This document shows, in pieces, positions 49,001 to 57,310 of a stretch of DNA of 64,000 nucleotides. How positions within the stretch are numbered: the stretch's first letter is position 1; each line of letters opens with the position of its first letter. A model generated the notes under the pieces. It saw only the letters and a list, made by a program, of their open reading frames with translations. It searched no databases and had not been told where the DNA came from. This stretch comes from Anaerozeibacter sp031551775 (GTDB lineage Bacteria; Bacillota; Clostridia; Christensenellales; Aristaeellaceae). The translations under genes were made by a program, and so were the position numbers. Location of the stretch: positions 36,505 to 100,504 of the forward strand of contig JAVBND010000012.1 in assembly GCA_031551775.1 (NCBI GenBank). Reading direction: 5' to 3'.

Positions 49001-50679
49001 TCAAAGCCACGCTTGAGGGGCATGAGAAGGCGGTATCGCGGCTGGTCCTGTCGAAGGACGGCAAGCGGCTCTACACCCTGGCGGGCGACGGCGTGATCGA
49101 GTGGGACACTCAGGCGAGGGCACAATTGCGCCGCCTCGAGAAGAGCTTTTACATGATCCCGGCGCCGATCGTGCTATCGGATGACGGGCGCTTCCTGGCT
49201 TATGTGAGCACAGGGATTCGGGTGTATGACCTGAAAAACGACCGGGAAATCATCCGGTTCAAGGGCCACAAGGGCAAGGTGGAGCGGTTCGCCTTTATCC
49301 CGGGCGGCGAACTGATGGCCTCGGTGGGCGAGAACGAGGGCGTCACTTTGTGGAAGATCGCCGACGGCACGGTGGTCAATGAGTACCAATCGGGCTCCAC
49401 CCCCTATTTTGCCGTCGCCCTAAACGGCAAGTGCCTCATCACCCGCAGCGAACTCGTGCAGATGTGGCGGCTCGATGGCGGCGCGCGCCAGCAAAAGCCC
49501 TACCTGTCCACCCACATCCAGTGGACCCAGCGCGACCGGGAAATGATGACCTACTCCCTTGACCGCAGCATCGATCTGTGGAGCATGCCCGAGCTTGTCA
49601 AGTTCAGGAGCATACCGCTTAACTGGATCCGGCAGGTGAACTTTTCATTCAGCGGGGACGGGCTTCTATTGGCGGCGGGGACCTATGAGAACGACCAAAG
49701 CGTGCTCAATCTGCTGTGCGCGGGGGATCCGCCCGGCAAGCCGCGCTGGCAGCTCGTCGCGAAGGAACTGCACGAGGGAGAGCGCGCGTCGTTCATGCGG
49801 CTGTGCTTTGCCGAGGACGGCAACTTCGTGTGCGCGTCGATCCTGGGCGACCTGTTCACGCTCGATGCCGCAACCGGCAAGGTGCTTCACAGGATTCACG
49901 TGCACGAGCACCTGATCGACCGGATCATCCTGATCGATGGAGGAAAGCGGGCGATCACCGCCTCGGTGTATGAGACCGCCAAGGACGTAAATGACCCCGG
50001 GAAGCGGGATTTGTGCCTGGCGCTGCACGATTTGACCACCGGAAAGACCTTAAAGACCTTCGGGGAAAAGCGGTTCGGGACCGTCTACCTGACGCCGACC
50101 GGCGACGAGTCAGGCGTGTACCTGTGGAACAACAGCATCCGCGGCCGCGCGGAACTGTGGGACATTGAAAGCGGCCAGAAGCAAAGCAGCTTTGAGATGC
50201 CGCACAACGTCCATGCGATGGTTTGCCCCGCCCATGACGGCTGGTTGTTCCAGTGCGACGCCGCCGGTTATGTGATCGCGCGGGGGCGCGATTTTGGTGT
50301 GATCACCAAGACGCTCTTCGATGTGCCCGGTCAAATGATGATCGCATCAAGCGACGGCCGCCAAATCGTGACCCAGGGCGGGACGCTGTACGGCGGCGCG
50401 CTGAGCCAACTGATGTTTGAAAACCCGCCGGAGGCGCCCTTCGTCGCGCCCAGGCCCGCGATGCCCCCGCGCGCGGCGACAAAGCCCGAACCGCCGAGGC
50501 CCGCGCCACCGCCCAAACCAACGCCGACGCCAGTGCCCAAGCCCGCGCCGGAGCCCAAGCCCGTGTCGTCACCCAAGCCCGCACCGCCGCCGCCGCCCAA
50601 GCCGACGCCCGCACCCGCCCTGCAGCCGACGCCCGAACCCAAGAAGGGCTTGTTCTCGCGGCTGTTCGGCAGAAAGTAG
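46075..50679 (+). CDS. Giant DUF4062-STAND NTPase-WD40 protein with proline-rich tail
   Basis: A 1534-residue protein. The order is DUF4062 (about 5-145, VYIFISSTFNDMHAERDYL...LGQRRGWVPG) and a NACHT/STAND NTPase with Walker A FAGMGKTS (350-357) and Walker B LVIVIDALNQLE (433-444). A helical arm with winged-helix features follows (about 560-800), then a long WD40/YVTN-type propeller region (about 830-1455, for example MIDIESGKC, LVDTATGEVKATLEGHEKAV, VYDLKNDREIIRFKGHKGKVERFAF and LWDIESGQ). A tail of about 60 residues rich in PAP/PKP ends in the cationic, amphipathic KKGLFSRLFGRK. The plan matches NPHP3/TEP1/NWD1-like STAND proteins, in which the propeller recognises a trigger and the NTPase oligomerises. 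AAGGAGG lies before the ATG. Confidence 0.85.
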   Translation: MQWENVYIFISSTFNDMHAERDYLVKKVFPRLSDWCEQRKLRLVDIDLRWGVSEADATANKRVVEVCLNRIDACRPFFVCLLGQRRGWVPGPDDISEDTRRQFPALSEKYAGNTSVTEMEILHALVDPLRNAEAAEHSFFYLREADYLKSIQMGAQLDIYTNRLEADPGYADAELARWREQVIPATGRAVSHYSATWDERDATPEIALPLICPTTAEKGSEAFRSALSKWQASWLKVGVEAGVEGEITDPMQRAKAQAYNAKLTAGRLGHFTSGERELAEVILEQLKRAITERFGERTQQQPSALSRELEQQEQMLHLASEGYIERTGDFDAINAYLAGDERRPLAVTAFAGMGKTSMLAYFLAHYQPGSGECACYRFVGGSDDSVNGERLIRSVLTELKQRGRIGSEIPTSSTAMMDKLPALLAEAAQKGKLVIVIDALNQLEGGMEGLGWIPALLPANAKLIVSFKRGEADAEAYLKGQVAEGAMRIHELRSFDQLTDREKLVTAYLTRYFKELDAPRIRALIESDGAENPLFLKIALGELRVFGVHNDLTQVIRSSFGETPIQAFGSVLDRLERDPAYSAIQPAQALPRVFGYLAHSRYGLSVEELTELLLLDGAAQDSADAQDAIYLILRQLRPYLARRDGRIDFFYESFKLAAMARYTGDQKLARPAEKWHRALGEYFAARPLGDRHRLMEQAWQYARAGMAQAYRDLLFDYLFLEARLSAFDVEALVSDCRLMDDGDVKLLGDGFVLAENALTRDQKQLPSQLWGRLSGLESAPFHALLQQVIDVMKSRGTPWLRPMRPSMDAPGSALWRSYQGKMLPALAQGGTKMIYGDGLTGQVKMIDIESGKCLMTIEESAQDGKLFVSPDESRLYVDSAMMDRVLSYELKTGKQLGEMRNPGKYGSYDVAGNTLAGRGLDGVLRLWEGDTLILRREIRRYERKYIGFALSPDGEILYIGNNLNGVDLVDTATGEVKATLEGHEKAVSRLVLSKDGKRLYTLAGDGVIEWDTQARAQLRRLEKSFYMIPAPIVLSDDGRFLAYVSTGIRVYDLKNDREIIRFKGHKGKVERFAFIPGGELMASVGENEGVTLWKIADGTVVNEYQSGSTPYFAVALNGKCLITRSELVQMWRLDGGARQQKPYLSTHIQWTQRDREMMTYSLDRSIDLWSMPELVKFRSIPLNWIRQVNFSFSGDGLLLAAGTYENDQSVLNLLCAGDPPGKPRWQLVAKELHEGERASFMRLCFAEDGNFVCASILGDLFTLDAATGKVLHRIHVHEHLIDRIILIDGGKRAITASVYETAKDVNDPGKRDLCLALHDLTTGKTLKTFGEKRFGTVYLTPTGDESGVYLWNNSIRGRAELWDIESGQKQSSFEMPHNVHAMVCPAHDGWLFQCDAAGYVIARGRDFGVITKTLFDVPGQMMIASSDGRQIVTQGGTLYGGALSQLMFENPPEAPFVAPRPAMPPRAATKPEPPRPAPPPKPTPTPVPKPAPEPKPVSSPKPAPPPPPKPTPAPALQPTPEPKKGLFSRLFGRK

Positions 50680-50688
50680 GATCTATCC

Positions 50689-52296
50689 ATGCCGCAAGCG
50701 TACGAACCACTGCCCATTGTGATCGGCGCGGCGGGGCATCGCAACATCCCGCCAGAGCACTTCTCCGCGCTTGAGGCCGAGGTGGAGGCGGCGCTCACCC
50801 AACTGCGCGCGCTGTACCCCGACAGCCCCATCGAGCTGATGACCAGCCTGGCCGACGGCGCGGACCGGCTGTGCGCGCGCGCGGCGCTGAAACTGGGCAT
50901 GGCGCTCATCGCGGCGCTGCCCATGAGCGAAGATGCGTATCGGCAGGATTTTTCCGGCGATTCGGCGCTCGAATTCGACCGCTTGCTTATGAAGGCCCGC
51001 GAAGTATTTGTCGCGCCGCCCGCCGAACCCATGCCGGAGAACGCGGGCCGTGGCTACCGTTACCGCCAGGCGGAGCTCTCCATCGCAAACCGCGCGCACC
51101 TGCTGCTCGCGCTGTGGGACGGCAGGGAGACCCTGTTCCCCGAGGGTGGCGGCACCTACGAGACCATCTTATTCGCGCGGGAAAAGCGCGTAAGCGTGGT
51201 GCACATTGCGGTTCCCCGGCCAGGCGACCCGTTTGTGTCAAGCGATCAGAATGTGCCGCTGTCCGAAGCGCTGAGCGCAATCGACGGCTTCAACCGGAAC
51301 GCCAAGCGCCACGGCGACACGTTTTCATCAAAAGCCGAACAGGCAAAACGCTGCCTCGTGGACGAAGAAACCGAGGCGCGCCTTGCGCCCGCTCAACGCC
51401 GGTTGATGGACGCACATCTGGCGCTTGATCAGCTATCCCTCATCAATCGCAATCTGAGACTGCGCGCCATACGGACGCTGTCGCTGCTGGGGCTTGCGCT
51501 GGTGATCGCGTTCCTGTTGTATGATGAAATGGAGTCAACCCTGATGCTGCCGCTGTACGCCGCCGCGCTGGCGGCCGCAGTGGGCGTGTACGCGTGGTCA
51601 AAGCGCGCGAACCTCAACCAGAACTATATCACATACCGCATGATGGCCGAGGCGCTGCGCGTTCAGTTTTATTGGAGCCTGTCGGGCATCGGGACAGACG
51701 TATATGAATGCCTGACGTTCACCCAGAAGCGTGAGCTGCGCTTTGTGGACGCGCTGCTCAGGTCCCTTGGCCGGGGCGGGCCCGAGTCCGGCGCACCCGG
51801 CGCGTCAACGTGCGCTGTGGCGCATTGGGTGCGCGGTCAACTTCATTACCATGTGGCGTCTGAGCGCAACAAATCGGGCAAGCAGCGGCTCAACGCGCGC
51901 GCGGCCAGCGCCGCGCTGGCCGCGTCGGTGATGCTGTTCTTTGTGATATGGGCGCTTGAGACGTGGGGGGAACCCATACTCCAGTGGGCGTTGCCGCCGG
52001 GCGCGTGGATGCATGCGGGGCAGGCCGTAACGCTGCGCACGGCGCTTAAGATTCTGCTGGGCACGGTATCGGCAGGCACGGCGTTTCTGGCCAACTACTA
52101 CGGGAGCCTGGCGCTTGCTGAGCAAATCTTTGACAACTGTCGCATGAGCGAATTATACCGGGAGGCCGCGTCATTGCTTGAAAATGGGGCCCAACCGCGC
52201 GCCGTCCTCACGATGCTGGGCCGGGAATCCATCAACGAAAGCGCCAACTGGTACCTCGCGCAGCGGGAAAACGCGCCGCAATTGTTTATTGGATAA
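50689..52296 (+). CDS. SLOG-SLATT membrane protein (nucleotide sensor plus pore-type effector)
   Basis: A 535-residue protein, nine bases after the giant STAND gene. Residues 8 to about 185 read as a SLOG-type Rossmannoid domain (IGAAGHRNIPPE, LMTSLADGADRL, IANRAHLLLALWDG), a fold predicted to bind nucleotide-like ligands. It is followed by membrane helices at about 263-278 and 285-303 next to NQNYITYRMMAEALRVQFYW, and a second pair at about 405-425 and 451-470 ahead of YREAASLLENG. This is the SLATT arrangement, 2TM units proposed to act as membrane-disrupting effectors in conflict systems. It would be the executor: ligand binds SLOG, the membrane part opens. It is the last gene of the island. 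Confidence 0.78.
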   Translation: MPQAYEPLPIVIGAAGHRNIPPEHFSALEAEVEAALTQLRALYPDSPIELMTSLADGADRLCARAALKLGMALIAALPMSEDAYRQDFSGDSALEFDRLLMKAREVFVAPPAEPMPENAGRGYRYRQAELSIANRAHLLLALWDGRETLFPEGGGTYETILFAREKRVSVVHIAVPRPGDPFVSSDQNVPLSEALSAIDGFNRNAKRHGDTFSSKAEQAKRCLVDEETEARLAPAQRRLMDAHLALDQLSLINRNLRLRAIRTLSLLGLALVIAFLLYDEMESTLMLPLYAAALAAAVGVYAWSKRANLNQNYITYRMMAEALRVQFYWSLSGIGTDVYECLTFTQKRELRFVDALLRSLGRGGPESGAPGASTCAVAHWVRGQLHYHVASERNKSGKQRLNARAASAALAASVMLFFVIWALETWGEPILQWALPPGAWMHAGQAVTLRTALKILLGTVSAGTAFLANYYGSLALAEQIFDNCRMSELYREAASLLENGAQPRAVLTMLGRESINESANWYLAQRENAPQLFIG

Positions 52297-52352
52297 GCAT
52301 CCGCAGGAACGTGCGTTCTATCGTCTTGTTGAATATCTTATCTTTTCTGAGC

Positions 52353-52382
52353 TTGACATATAAACTCATTTGTCCATACAAT
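52353..52382 (+). promoter_or_regulatory. Promoter of the MATE transporter gene
   Basis: TTGACA (52353-52358), 18 bases, TACAAT (52377-52382), 32 bases before the ATG. It separates the MATE gene from the island. Confidence 0.7.
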
Positions 52383-52414
52383 ATACCGTTATGCAAAAAA
52401 CGGGGGACAATGAA

Positions 52415-53830
52415 ATGGAGAACACAAAAATCCCGGAGAACAAGATGGGCGTCATGCCCATGGGCAAGCTGGTGCTTTCGATGTCGCTGCCGATTGCGCT
52501 TTCTATGTTGGTGCAGGCGTGCTACAACGTGGTGGACAGCATCTATGTGGCCCAGATCGACCAGGAGAAACTGGCGCTGGCGGCGGTTTCGCTGGCGTTC
52601 CCGATCCAAAACCTCATGATCGCGCTCGCTTCAGGCGTGGCGATCGGCATGGGCGCGCTGTTGTCGCGGAGCCTGGGCGAAAAGAACCACGCCGAGGCCA
52701 GGCGCGCCGCGGGCAACGGCCTCATGCTGGGCATCGTGTGCGCGCTGGCGTTTGCCGTGTTTGGCGTCGTAGGATCGCGCGCTTTTTTTGCCGGACAGAC
52801 GGGCAATCCAGTCATCGTCGAATACGGCGCGAGCTACCTGGGCATCGTGTCCGGGCTTTCGTTTGGCATCTTTGGCGAGATCATGTTTGAACGGCTCCTT
52901 CAGTCGGCCGGCAAGAGCCATCTGGCCATGATCAGCCAGTTGGTAGGCGCCATAACCAACATCATTCTCGACCCCATCATGATCTTCGGCTTTCTCGGCT
53001 GCCCCGCGATGGGCGTGGCGGGCGCGGCGCTGGCCACCGTCATCGGCCAGATGATCGCCATGGCATTGTCGCTGGCGCTCAACATCGCATGCAACACGGA
53101 AGTGCGCCTGGCCCTTGGCGCGCTTGTGCCCAACCTCAACACAATGAAGACGATCTTGAAGGTCGGCCTTCCCTCGGTACTCATGATGTCGATCGGATCG
53201 GTCATGACCTACGGCATGAACCGCATCCTGCTCTCCTTCGGCGCGATTGCGGTGGCCGTGTTCGGGGTGTATTTTAAGCTGCAAAGTTTCGTGTTCATGC
53301 CGGTCTTTGGCCTCAACAGCGGCCTGGTGCCCATTGTCGCGTACAACTACGGCGCGCGAAAGAAATTGCGCATTCTGTCGGCGTACAAGATCAGCGCCAT
53401 TGCCGCCGTGTCGCTGATGCTGATCGGTCTTGTGGTGTGCCAGATTTGGCCGGAACAATTGCTGATGCTTTTTGACGCATCGGAAGAGATGCTGCTCATC
53501 GGTACGCAGGCGTTGCGCGCGATCAGCTGGAGCTTTGCAATCGCCGGGTACTGCATCGCGACCAGCGGCGTTTTCCAGGCGATGGGCAACGGCGTGTATT
53601 CGCTCATGATCTCAGTCGCGCGGCAACTCATGGTGCTGCTGCCCGCGGCATACCTGTTCTCGCTCTCAGGACGGCTCGAACTTGTGTGGTACGCGTTCCC
53701 GTTGGCGGAATTGATGGCGCTGGCCGTGACCACCTATCTTTTTTCGCGCATCTACAAAAACCTGATCGCGCCGCTGCCCGACAATGGCGCGGAAAAGAGC
53801 CAAGGCAAGTGTGAACCGCGCATCGCTTAG
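52415..53830 (+). CDS. MATE family multidrug/metabolite exporter
   Basis: A 471-residue, about 12-helix inner-membrane antiporter of the NorM/DinF/MepA superfamily. Features are LVQACYNVVDSIYVAQIDQEKLAL in the first repeat and, in both halves, the GMGALLSR and GLNSGLVPIVAYNYGARK helices. The family exports drugs or metabolites in exchange for Na+ or H+. I use the ATG at 52415, eight bases after GGGGG; the earlier in-frame ATG and TTG lie within the promoter leader. It is monocistronic, bounded by its own promoter and terminator. Confidence 0.9.
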   Translation: MENTKIPENKMGVMPMGKLVLSMSLPIALSMLVQACYNVVDSIYVAQIDQEKLALAAVSLAFPIQNLMIALASGVAIGMGALLSRSLGEKNHAEARRAAGNGLMLGIVCALAFAVFGVVGSRAFFAGQTGNPVIVEYGASYLGIVSGLSFGIFGEIMFERLLQSAGKSHLAMISQLVGAITNIILDPIMIFGFLGCPAMGVAGAALATVIGQMIAMALSLALNIACNTEVRLALGALVPNLNTMKTILKVGLPSVLMMSIGSVMTYGMNRILLSFGAIAVAVFGVYFKLQSFVFMPVFGLNSGLVPIVAYNYGARKKLRILSAYKISAIAAVSLMLIGLVVCQIWPEQLLMLFDASEEMLLIGTQALRAISWSFAIAGYCIATSGVFQAMGNGVYSLMISVARQLMVLLPAAYLFSLSGRLELVWYAFPLAELMALAVTTYLFSRIYKNLIAPLPDNGAEKSQGKCEPRIA

Positions 53831-53848
53831 GGTGACTTGACCGTTTCC

Positions 53849-53882
53849 AAGGGGCGGCCGCTTTCTGAGCAGCCGCCTTTTA
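53849..53882 (+). terminator. Terminator of the MATE gene
   Basis: GGCGGC pairs with GCCGCC, extended by G-T and A-T pairs (53849-53858 with 53872-53881), and runs into TTTTAT. Confidence 0.75.
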
Positions 53883-53916
53883 TACGCGCAAATAACAATA
53901 TATTGTGGGTCCGTGC

Positions 53917-53945
53917 TTGAAAAGCACCAAATATGGATATATAAT
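53917..53945 (+). promoter_or_regulatory. Promoter of the ribonucleotide reductase operon
   Basis: TTGAAA (53917-53922), 17 bases, TATAAT (53940-53945), 28 bases before the ATG. No cobalamin riboswitch fits in the short leader. Confidence 0.75.
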
Positions 53946-53973
53946 GGTATCACATGATTTTTGGAGGGGCAGC

Positions 53974-56223
53974 ATGGCGATACAAGATATTGGAGAAAAC
54001 GCGCGCGAGGTACTCAAAAGGCGCTACCTTGTTAAAAATGAGCGCGGTGAAACGGTCGAGACCATTGAGCAATTGTTCAGGCGTGTCGCAAACGCGGTAG
54101 CGGGCGCTGAGACACGCTTTGCGGGCGGCGCGGACGTCGGCGCGCTGTCCGAGCGCTTCTTTGAGATGATGACGGGCCTGAAATTCCTGCCCAACTCGCC
54201 CACGCTCATGAACGCGGGACGCCCCCTTGGCCAACTCTCGGCTTGCTTCGTGCTGCCGGTTGGCGACAGCATGGAAGAGATCTTTGACGCGGTCAAGAAC
54301 GCCGCGCTCATTCACAAATCGGGCGGCGGCACCGGTTTTTCGTTCAGCCGCCTGCGCCCGAGCGGCGCGACTGTGCGCTCGACCGGCGGCGTGGCGTCCG
54401 GGCCTGTCAGCTTCATGCGCGTTTTCAACATGGCGACCGAGGCGGTCAAACAGGGCGGGACCAGGCGCGGCGCGAACATGGGGGTGCTGCGCATCGATCA
54501 TCCGGACATCGAAGATTTCATCCATGCCAAGTCGAACAACCTGGACATCACCAACTTTAATATCTCGGTGGGCCTTACCGAAGCGTTTATGCAGGCAGTA
54601 GAGGACAACCGCGATTACGACCTGATTGATCCCGCTTCGGGGCGCTCCGTAGGGCAGAAAAACGCGCGAAGGCTCTTTGAGCTGATCGTGGACGCGGCGT
54701 GGCACAACGGCGAGCCGGGCATTATCTTCCTCGACCGCCTGAACAAGTACAACGCAACCCCCGCGCGCGGCGCGTTTGAGGCCACCAACCCCTGCGGCGA
54801 GCAACCGCTGCTCCCTTATGAGAGCTGCAACCTTGGTTCAATCAACCTGACGAAATTCCTCAAAAAGGAACTCGGACGCTGGTCGGTCGATTATGACGCG
54901 CTGCGGGAGACTGTGCATGACGCCGTACGATTCCTGGACGACGTGATCGAGATCAATTGCTATCCGCTTGCTCAAATCGACGAAGCCACGCGCGCCACGC
55001 GCAAGGTAGGCCTGGGCGTGATGGGCTTTGCCGATGTGCTCTTAAGGCTTCAAATACCCTACAACAGCGAGGAAGGCGTGCGCTTTGCCGAAGAACTCAT
55101 GACCTTCATCGACGATGAGGGCCACGCGGCCAGCAGGGCGCTTGGCGAGGTGCGCGGCGCTTTTCCCGCGTTTTCCGAAAGCACGCGAAAGGACGGTCCG
55201 GCCTACCGCAACGCCACCGTTACCACCATCGCGCCTACCGGCACCATTTCCATGATCGGCGGCGCGTCCTCGGGCATAGAGCCGGTGTTCGCCTATTGCT
55301 ACATTCGCAACATCATGGACGGAACCAAGATGCTCGAGGTCAATCCGATCCTGACCGAAGTGTTGCAGGCGCGCGGCCTCCATGACGAGGCGCTGATGCG
55401 CCGCATCGCGGACGAAGGCACGCTGAGCCATATCGCCGAAATCCCCGAGGACATCCGCCGCGTGTTCGTGTGCGCGCACGACGTATCTCCCGAATACCAC
55501 GTGCGCATGCAGGCGGCGTTCCAGCGCCACACCGACAACGCGGTCTCCAAGACCGTCAACTTTCCGCGCGAGGCAACGCGCGAGCAGGTAGCCGAGGTGT
55601 TTTCCCTCGCCGGGAAGCTCGGGCTCAAGGGCGTGACCATCTACCGCGACGGCAGCCGCGACGGGCAGGTGCTGAACATCGTCAAGGCCGAGTCGGGCCA
55701 GCCCGTAGAAGATGAAGGGCCGCGCGTGGTGCTGCCCAGAGCGCGTCCGACCATCACCCAGGGATTTACCGAGCGGGTCAAGATCGGCTGCGGCAACCTC
55801 TACATCACCGTCAACTATGACGAGAACGGCATTTGCGAGGTTTTCACCTCAACCGGCAAGGCGGGCGGCTGCCCCAGCCAGTCCGAGGCCACGGCGCGGC
55901 TGTGCTCGGTCGCGCTCAGGAGCGGCATGCCGGTCAAAGAGATCTATGACCAGCTCAAGGGCATCCGCTGCCCGTCCACCATTCGCCAGCAAGGGATGGG
56001 CTGCACGTCCTGCCCCGACGCCATCGCCAAGGTGCTCATGAAGGTCAACAACTTCATTCAGAAGGGCACCGCGCCCACGCCGACGCCCGCGCTCACGCCA
56101 GCGGTCGGCTCGGCAAGCGCGGCGGCCGGAACGATGAACTATTGCCCGGAGTGCGGGGCGAAGTTGATCAACGAGGGCGGCTGCGTCGTCTGCCGCAGTT
56201 GCGGATATTCTAAGTGTGGGTGA
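53974..56223 (+). CDS. nrdJ: Adenosylcobalamin-dependent (class II) ribonucleoside-diphosphate reductase
   Basis: A 749-residue NrdJ that makes deoxyribonucleotides with adenosylcobalamin and no oxygen. The active-site triad N272-x-C274-x-E276 (NPCGEQPLLPYES) is intact; C274 carries the thiyl radical. The substrate loop SACFVLPVGDSMEEI and SGGGTGFSFSRLRP are also typical. A C-terminal low-complexity linker (GTAPTPTPALTPAVG) leads to a zinc ribbon (YCPECGAKL...CVVCRSCGYSKCG) that supplies the redox-active cysteines. The ATG at 53974 follows GGAGGGG. The next gene starts six bases after its stop. Confidence 0.95.
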   Translation: MAIQDIGENAREVLKRRYLVKNERGETVETIEQLFRRVANAVAGAETRFAGGADVGALSERFFEMMTGLKFLPNSPTLMNAGRPLGQLSACFVLPVGDSMEEIFDAVKNAALIHKSGGGTGFSFSRLRPSGATVRSTGGVASGPVSFMRVFNMATEAVKQGGTRRGANMGVLRIDHPDIEDFIHAKSNNLDITNFNISVGLTEAFMQAVEDNRDYDLIDPASGRSVGQKNARRLFELIVDAAWHNGEPGIIFLDRLNKYNATPARGAFEATNPCGEQPLLPYESCNLGSINLTKFLKKELGRWSVDYDALRETVHDAVRFLDDVIEINCYPLAQIDEATRATRKVGLGVMGFADVLLRLQIPYNSEEGVRFAEELMTFIDDEGHAASRALGEVRGAFPAFSESTRKDGPAYRNATVTTIAPTGTISMIGGASSGIEPVFAYCYIRNIMDGTKMLEVNPILTEVLQARGLHDEALMRRIADEGTLSHIAEIPEDIRRVFVCAHDVSPEYHVRMQAAFQRHTDNAVSKTVNFPREATREQVAEVFSLAGKLGLKGVTIYRDGSRDGQVLNIVKAESGQPVEDEGPRVVLPRARPTITQGFTERVKIGCGNLYITVNYDENGICEVFTSTGKAGGCPSQSEATARLCSVALRSGMPVKEIYDQLKGIRCPSTIRQQGMGCTSCPDAIAKVLMKVNNFIQKGTAPTPTPALTPAVGSASAAAGTMNYCPECGAKLINEGGCVVCRSCGYSKCG

Positions 56224-56229
56224 GGAAAG

Positions 56230-57291
56230 ATGAAGACAGTGCTGAAAGTACTCTTGTGGCTTGTGCTGATCGCGCTGGCCATCGCGGCGGGTTATGTGGG
56301 CTACGTCTGGTTTTCCTACAGCCGGATCGAGGACGAGCGTCCTTTGTCGATCACCGGTACGCAACAGGCGCAAGCACCCATCGGCAAAGAACTGAGCGTC
56401 CTGACCATGAACATCGGCTATGGCGCGAACGATCCCGAGTTTTCGTTCTTCATGGACGGAGGCAAGCGGATGACGGCGCTTGACGAGGAAACGGTCAGGC
56501 GCACAACCGGGGGCGTGACCTCCATCATCCGCGAGGCCGACCCGGAACTTGTGCTCCTTCAGGAGGTTGACCAGAACAGCGACCGCAGCCATCACGTCAA
56601 CCAGATGGAGGAAATTTCATCCGCGCTTGGCGATTACGCATCGGTCTACGCGGTCAATTACAACACGCCCTACTTGTTTTTCCCGCCGACCGACCCCATG
56701 GGCCGGGTGCTGTCGGGCATTTTGACGCTTTCAAAGTACAGGATTGAGTCCTCCGTGCGCAGGAGCCTGCCGCTTGAGTCGGGGTTCAAGAAACTCTTCG
56801 ACCTTGACCGCTGTTTTTCTCTCAGCCGTTTGCCGACCGAGAACGGGCGCTACCTCACGCTGGTCAACATCCACGCGTCAGCGTTTGTCGAGGATCAAGC
56901 CGTGCGCGACGCGCAGACCGAATGCCTGCTGGGCGCGCTTCAGGACGCGCGCGACGCGGGCGATTACGTGATTTGCGGGGGCGATTTCAACCACGATCTC
57001 AAGGGCGGCCACGCCAGCGAGTTGTTCGGGTTTGAACCGCGCGACGCCGCATGGCTCAGCCCCTTTGACGAGGAGATGCTTCCGGATGATCTTCGGCTGG
57101 TCTCAAGTTCCAATGCGCCGACGCTGCGCGACAGCGCCGTTATGTATGTGCCGGGTGAGAGCTTTGTCACGATCATCGACGGCTTCATCGTGTCGGAGGA
57201 TGTGACGCTGTCCTCCATTGAGACGATTGACGCGGGGTTTGAATACTCCGACCACAACCCGGTGCTCATGCGCCTTACCCTGAACCCGTAA
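56230..57291 (+). CDS. Membrane-anchored endonuclease/exonuclease/phosphatase (EEP) family protein
   Basis: A 353-residue protein with one N-terminal helix (VLKVLLWLVLIALAIAAGYVGYVWF) that places the catalytic domain outside the membrane. EEP motifs are present: LTMNIGYG, VLLQEVDQ (metal glutamate), NIHAS, GGDFNHD and SDHNPVLMR (catalytic D-H). Extracytoplasmic EEP proteins include phosphodiesterases of lipids, inositol phosphates and nucleic acids; the exact substrate is unknown. It is in an operon with the reductase (6-base gap) and the MFS transporter (19-base gap). Confidence 0.85.
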   Translation: MKTVLKVLLWLVLIALAIAAGYVGYVWFSYSRIEDERPLSITGTQQAQAPIGKELSVLTMNIGYGANDPEFSFFMDGGKRMTALDEETVRRTTGGVTSIIREADPELVLLQEVDQNSDRSHHVNQMEEISSALGDYASVYAVNYNTPYLFFPPTDPMGRVLSGILTLSKYRIESSVRRSLPLESGFKKLFDLDRCFSLSRLPTENGRYLTLVNIHASAFVEDQAVRDAQTECLLGALQDARDAGDYVICGGDFNHDLKGGHASELFGFEPRDAAWLSPFDEEMLPDDLRLVSSSNAPTLRDSAVMYVPGESFVTIIDGFIVSEDVTLSSIETIDAGFEYSDHNPVLMRLTLNP

Positions 57292-57310
57292 TAAAAACCC
57301 GGAGGATTCT

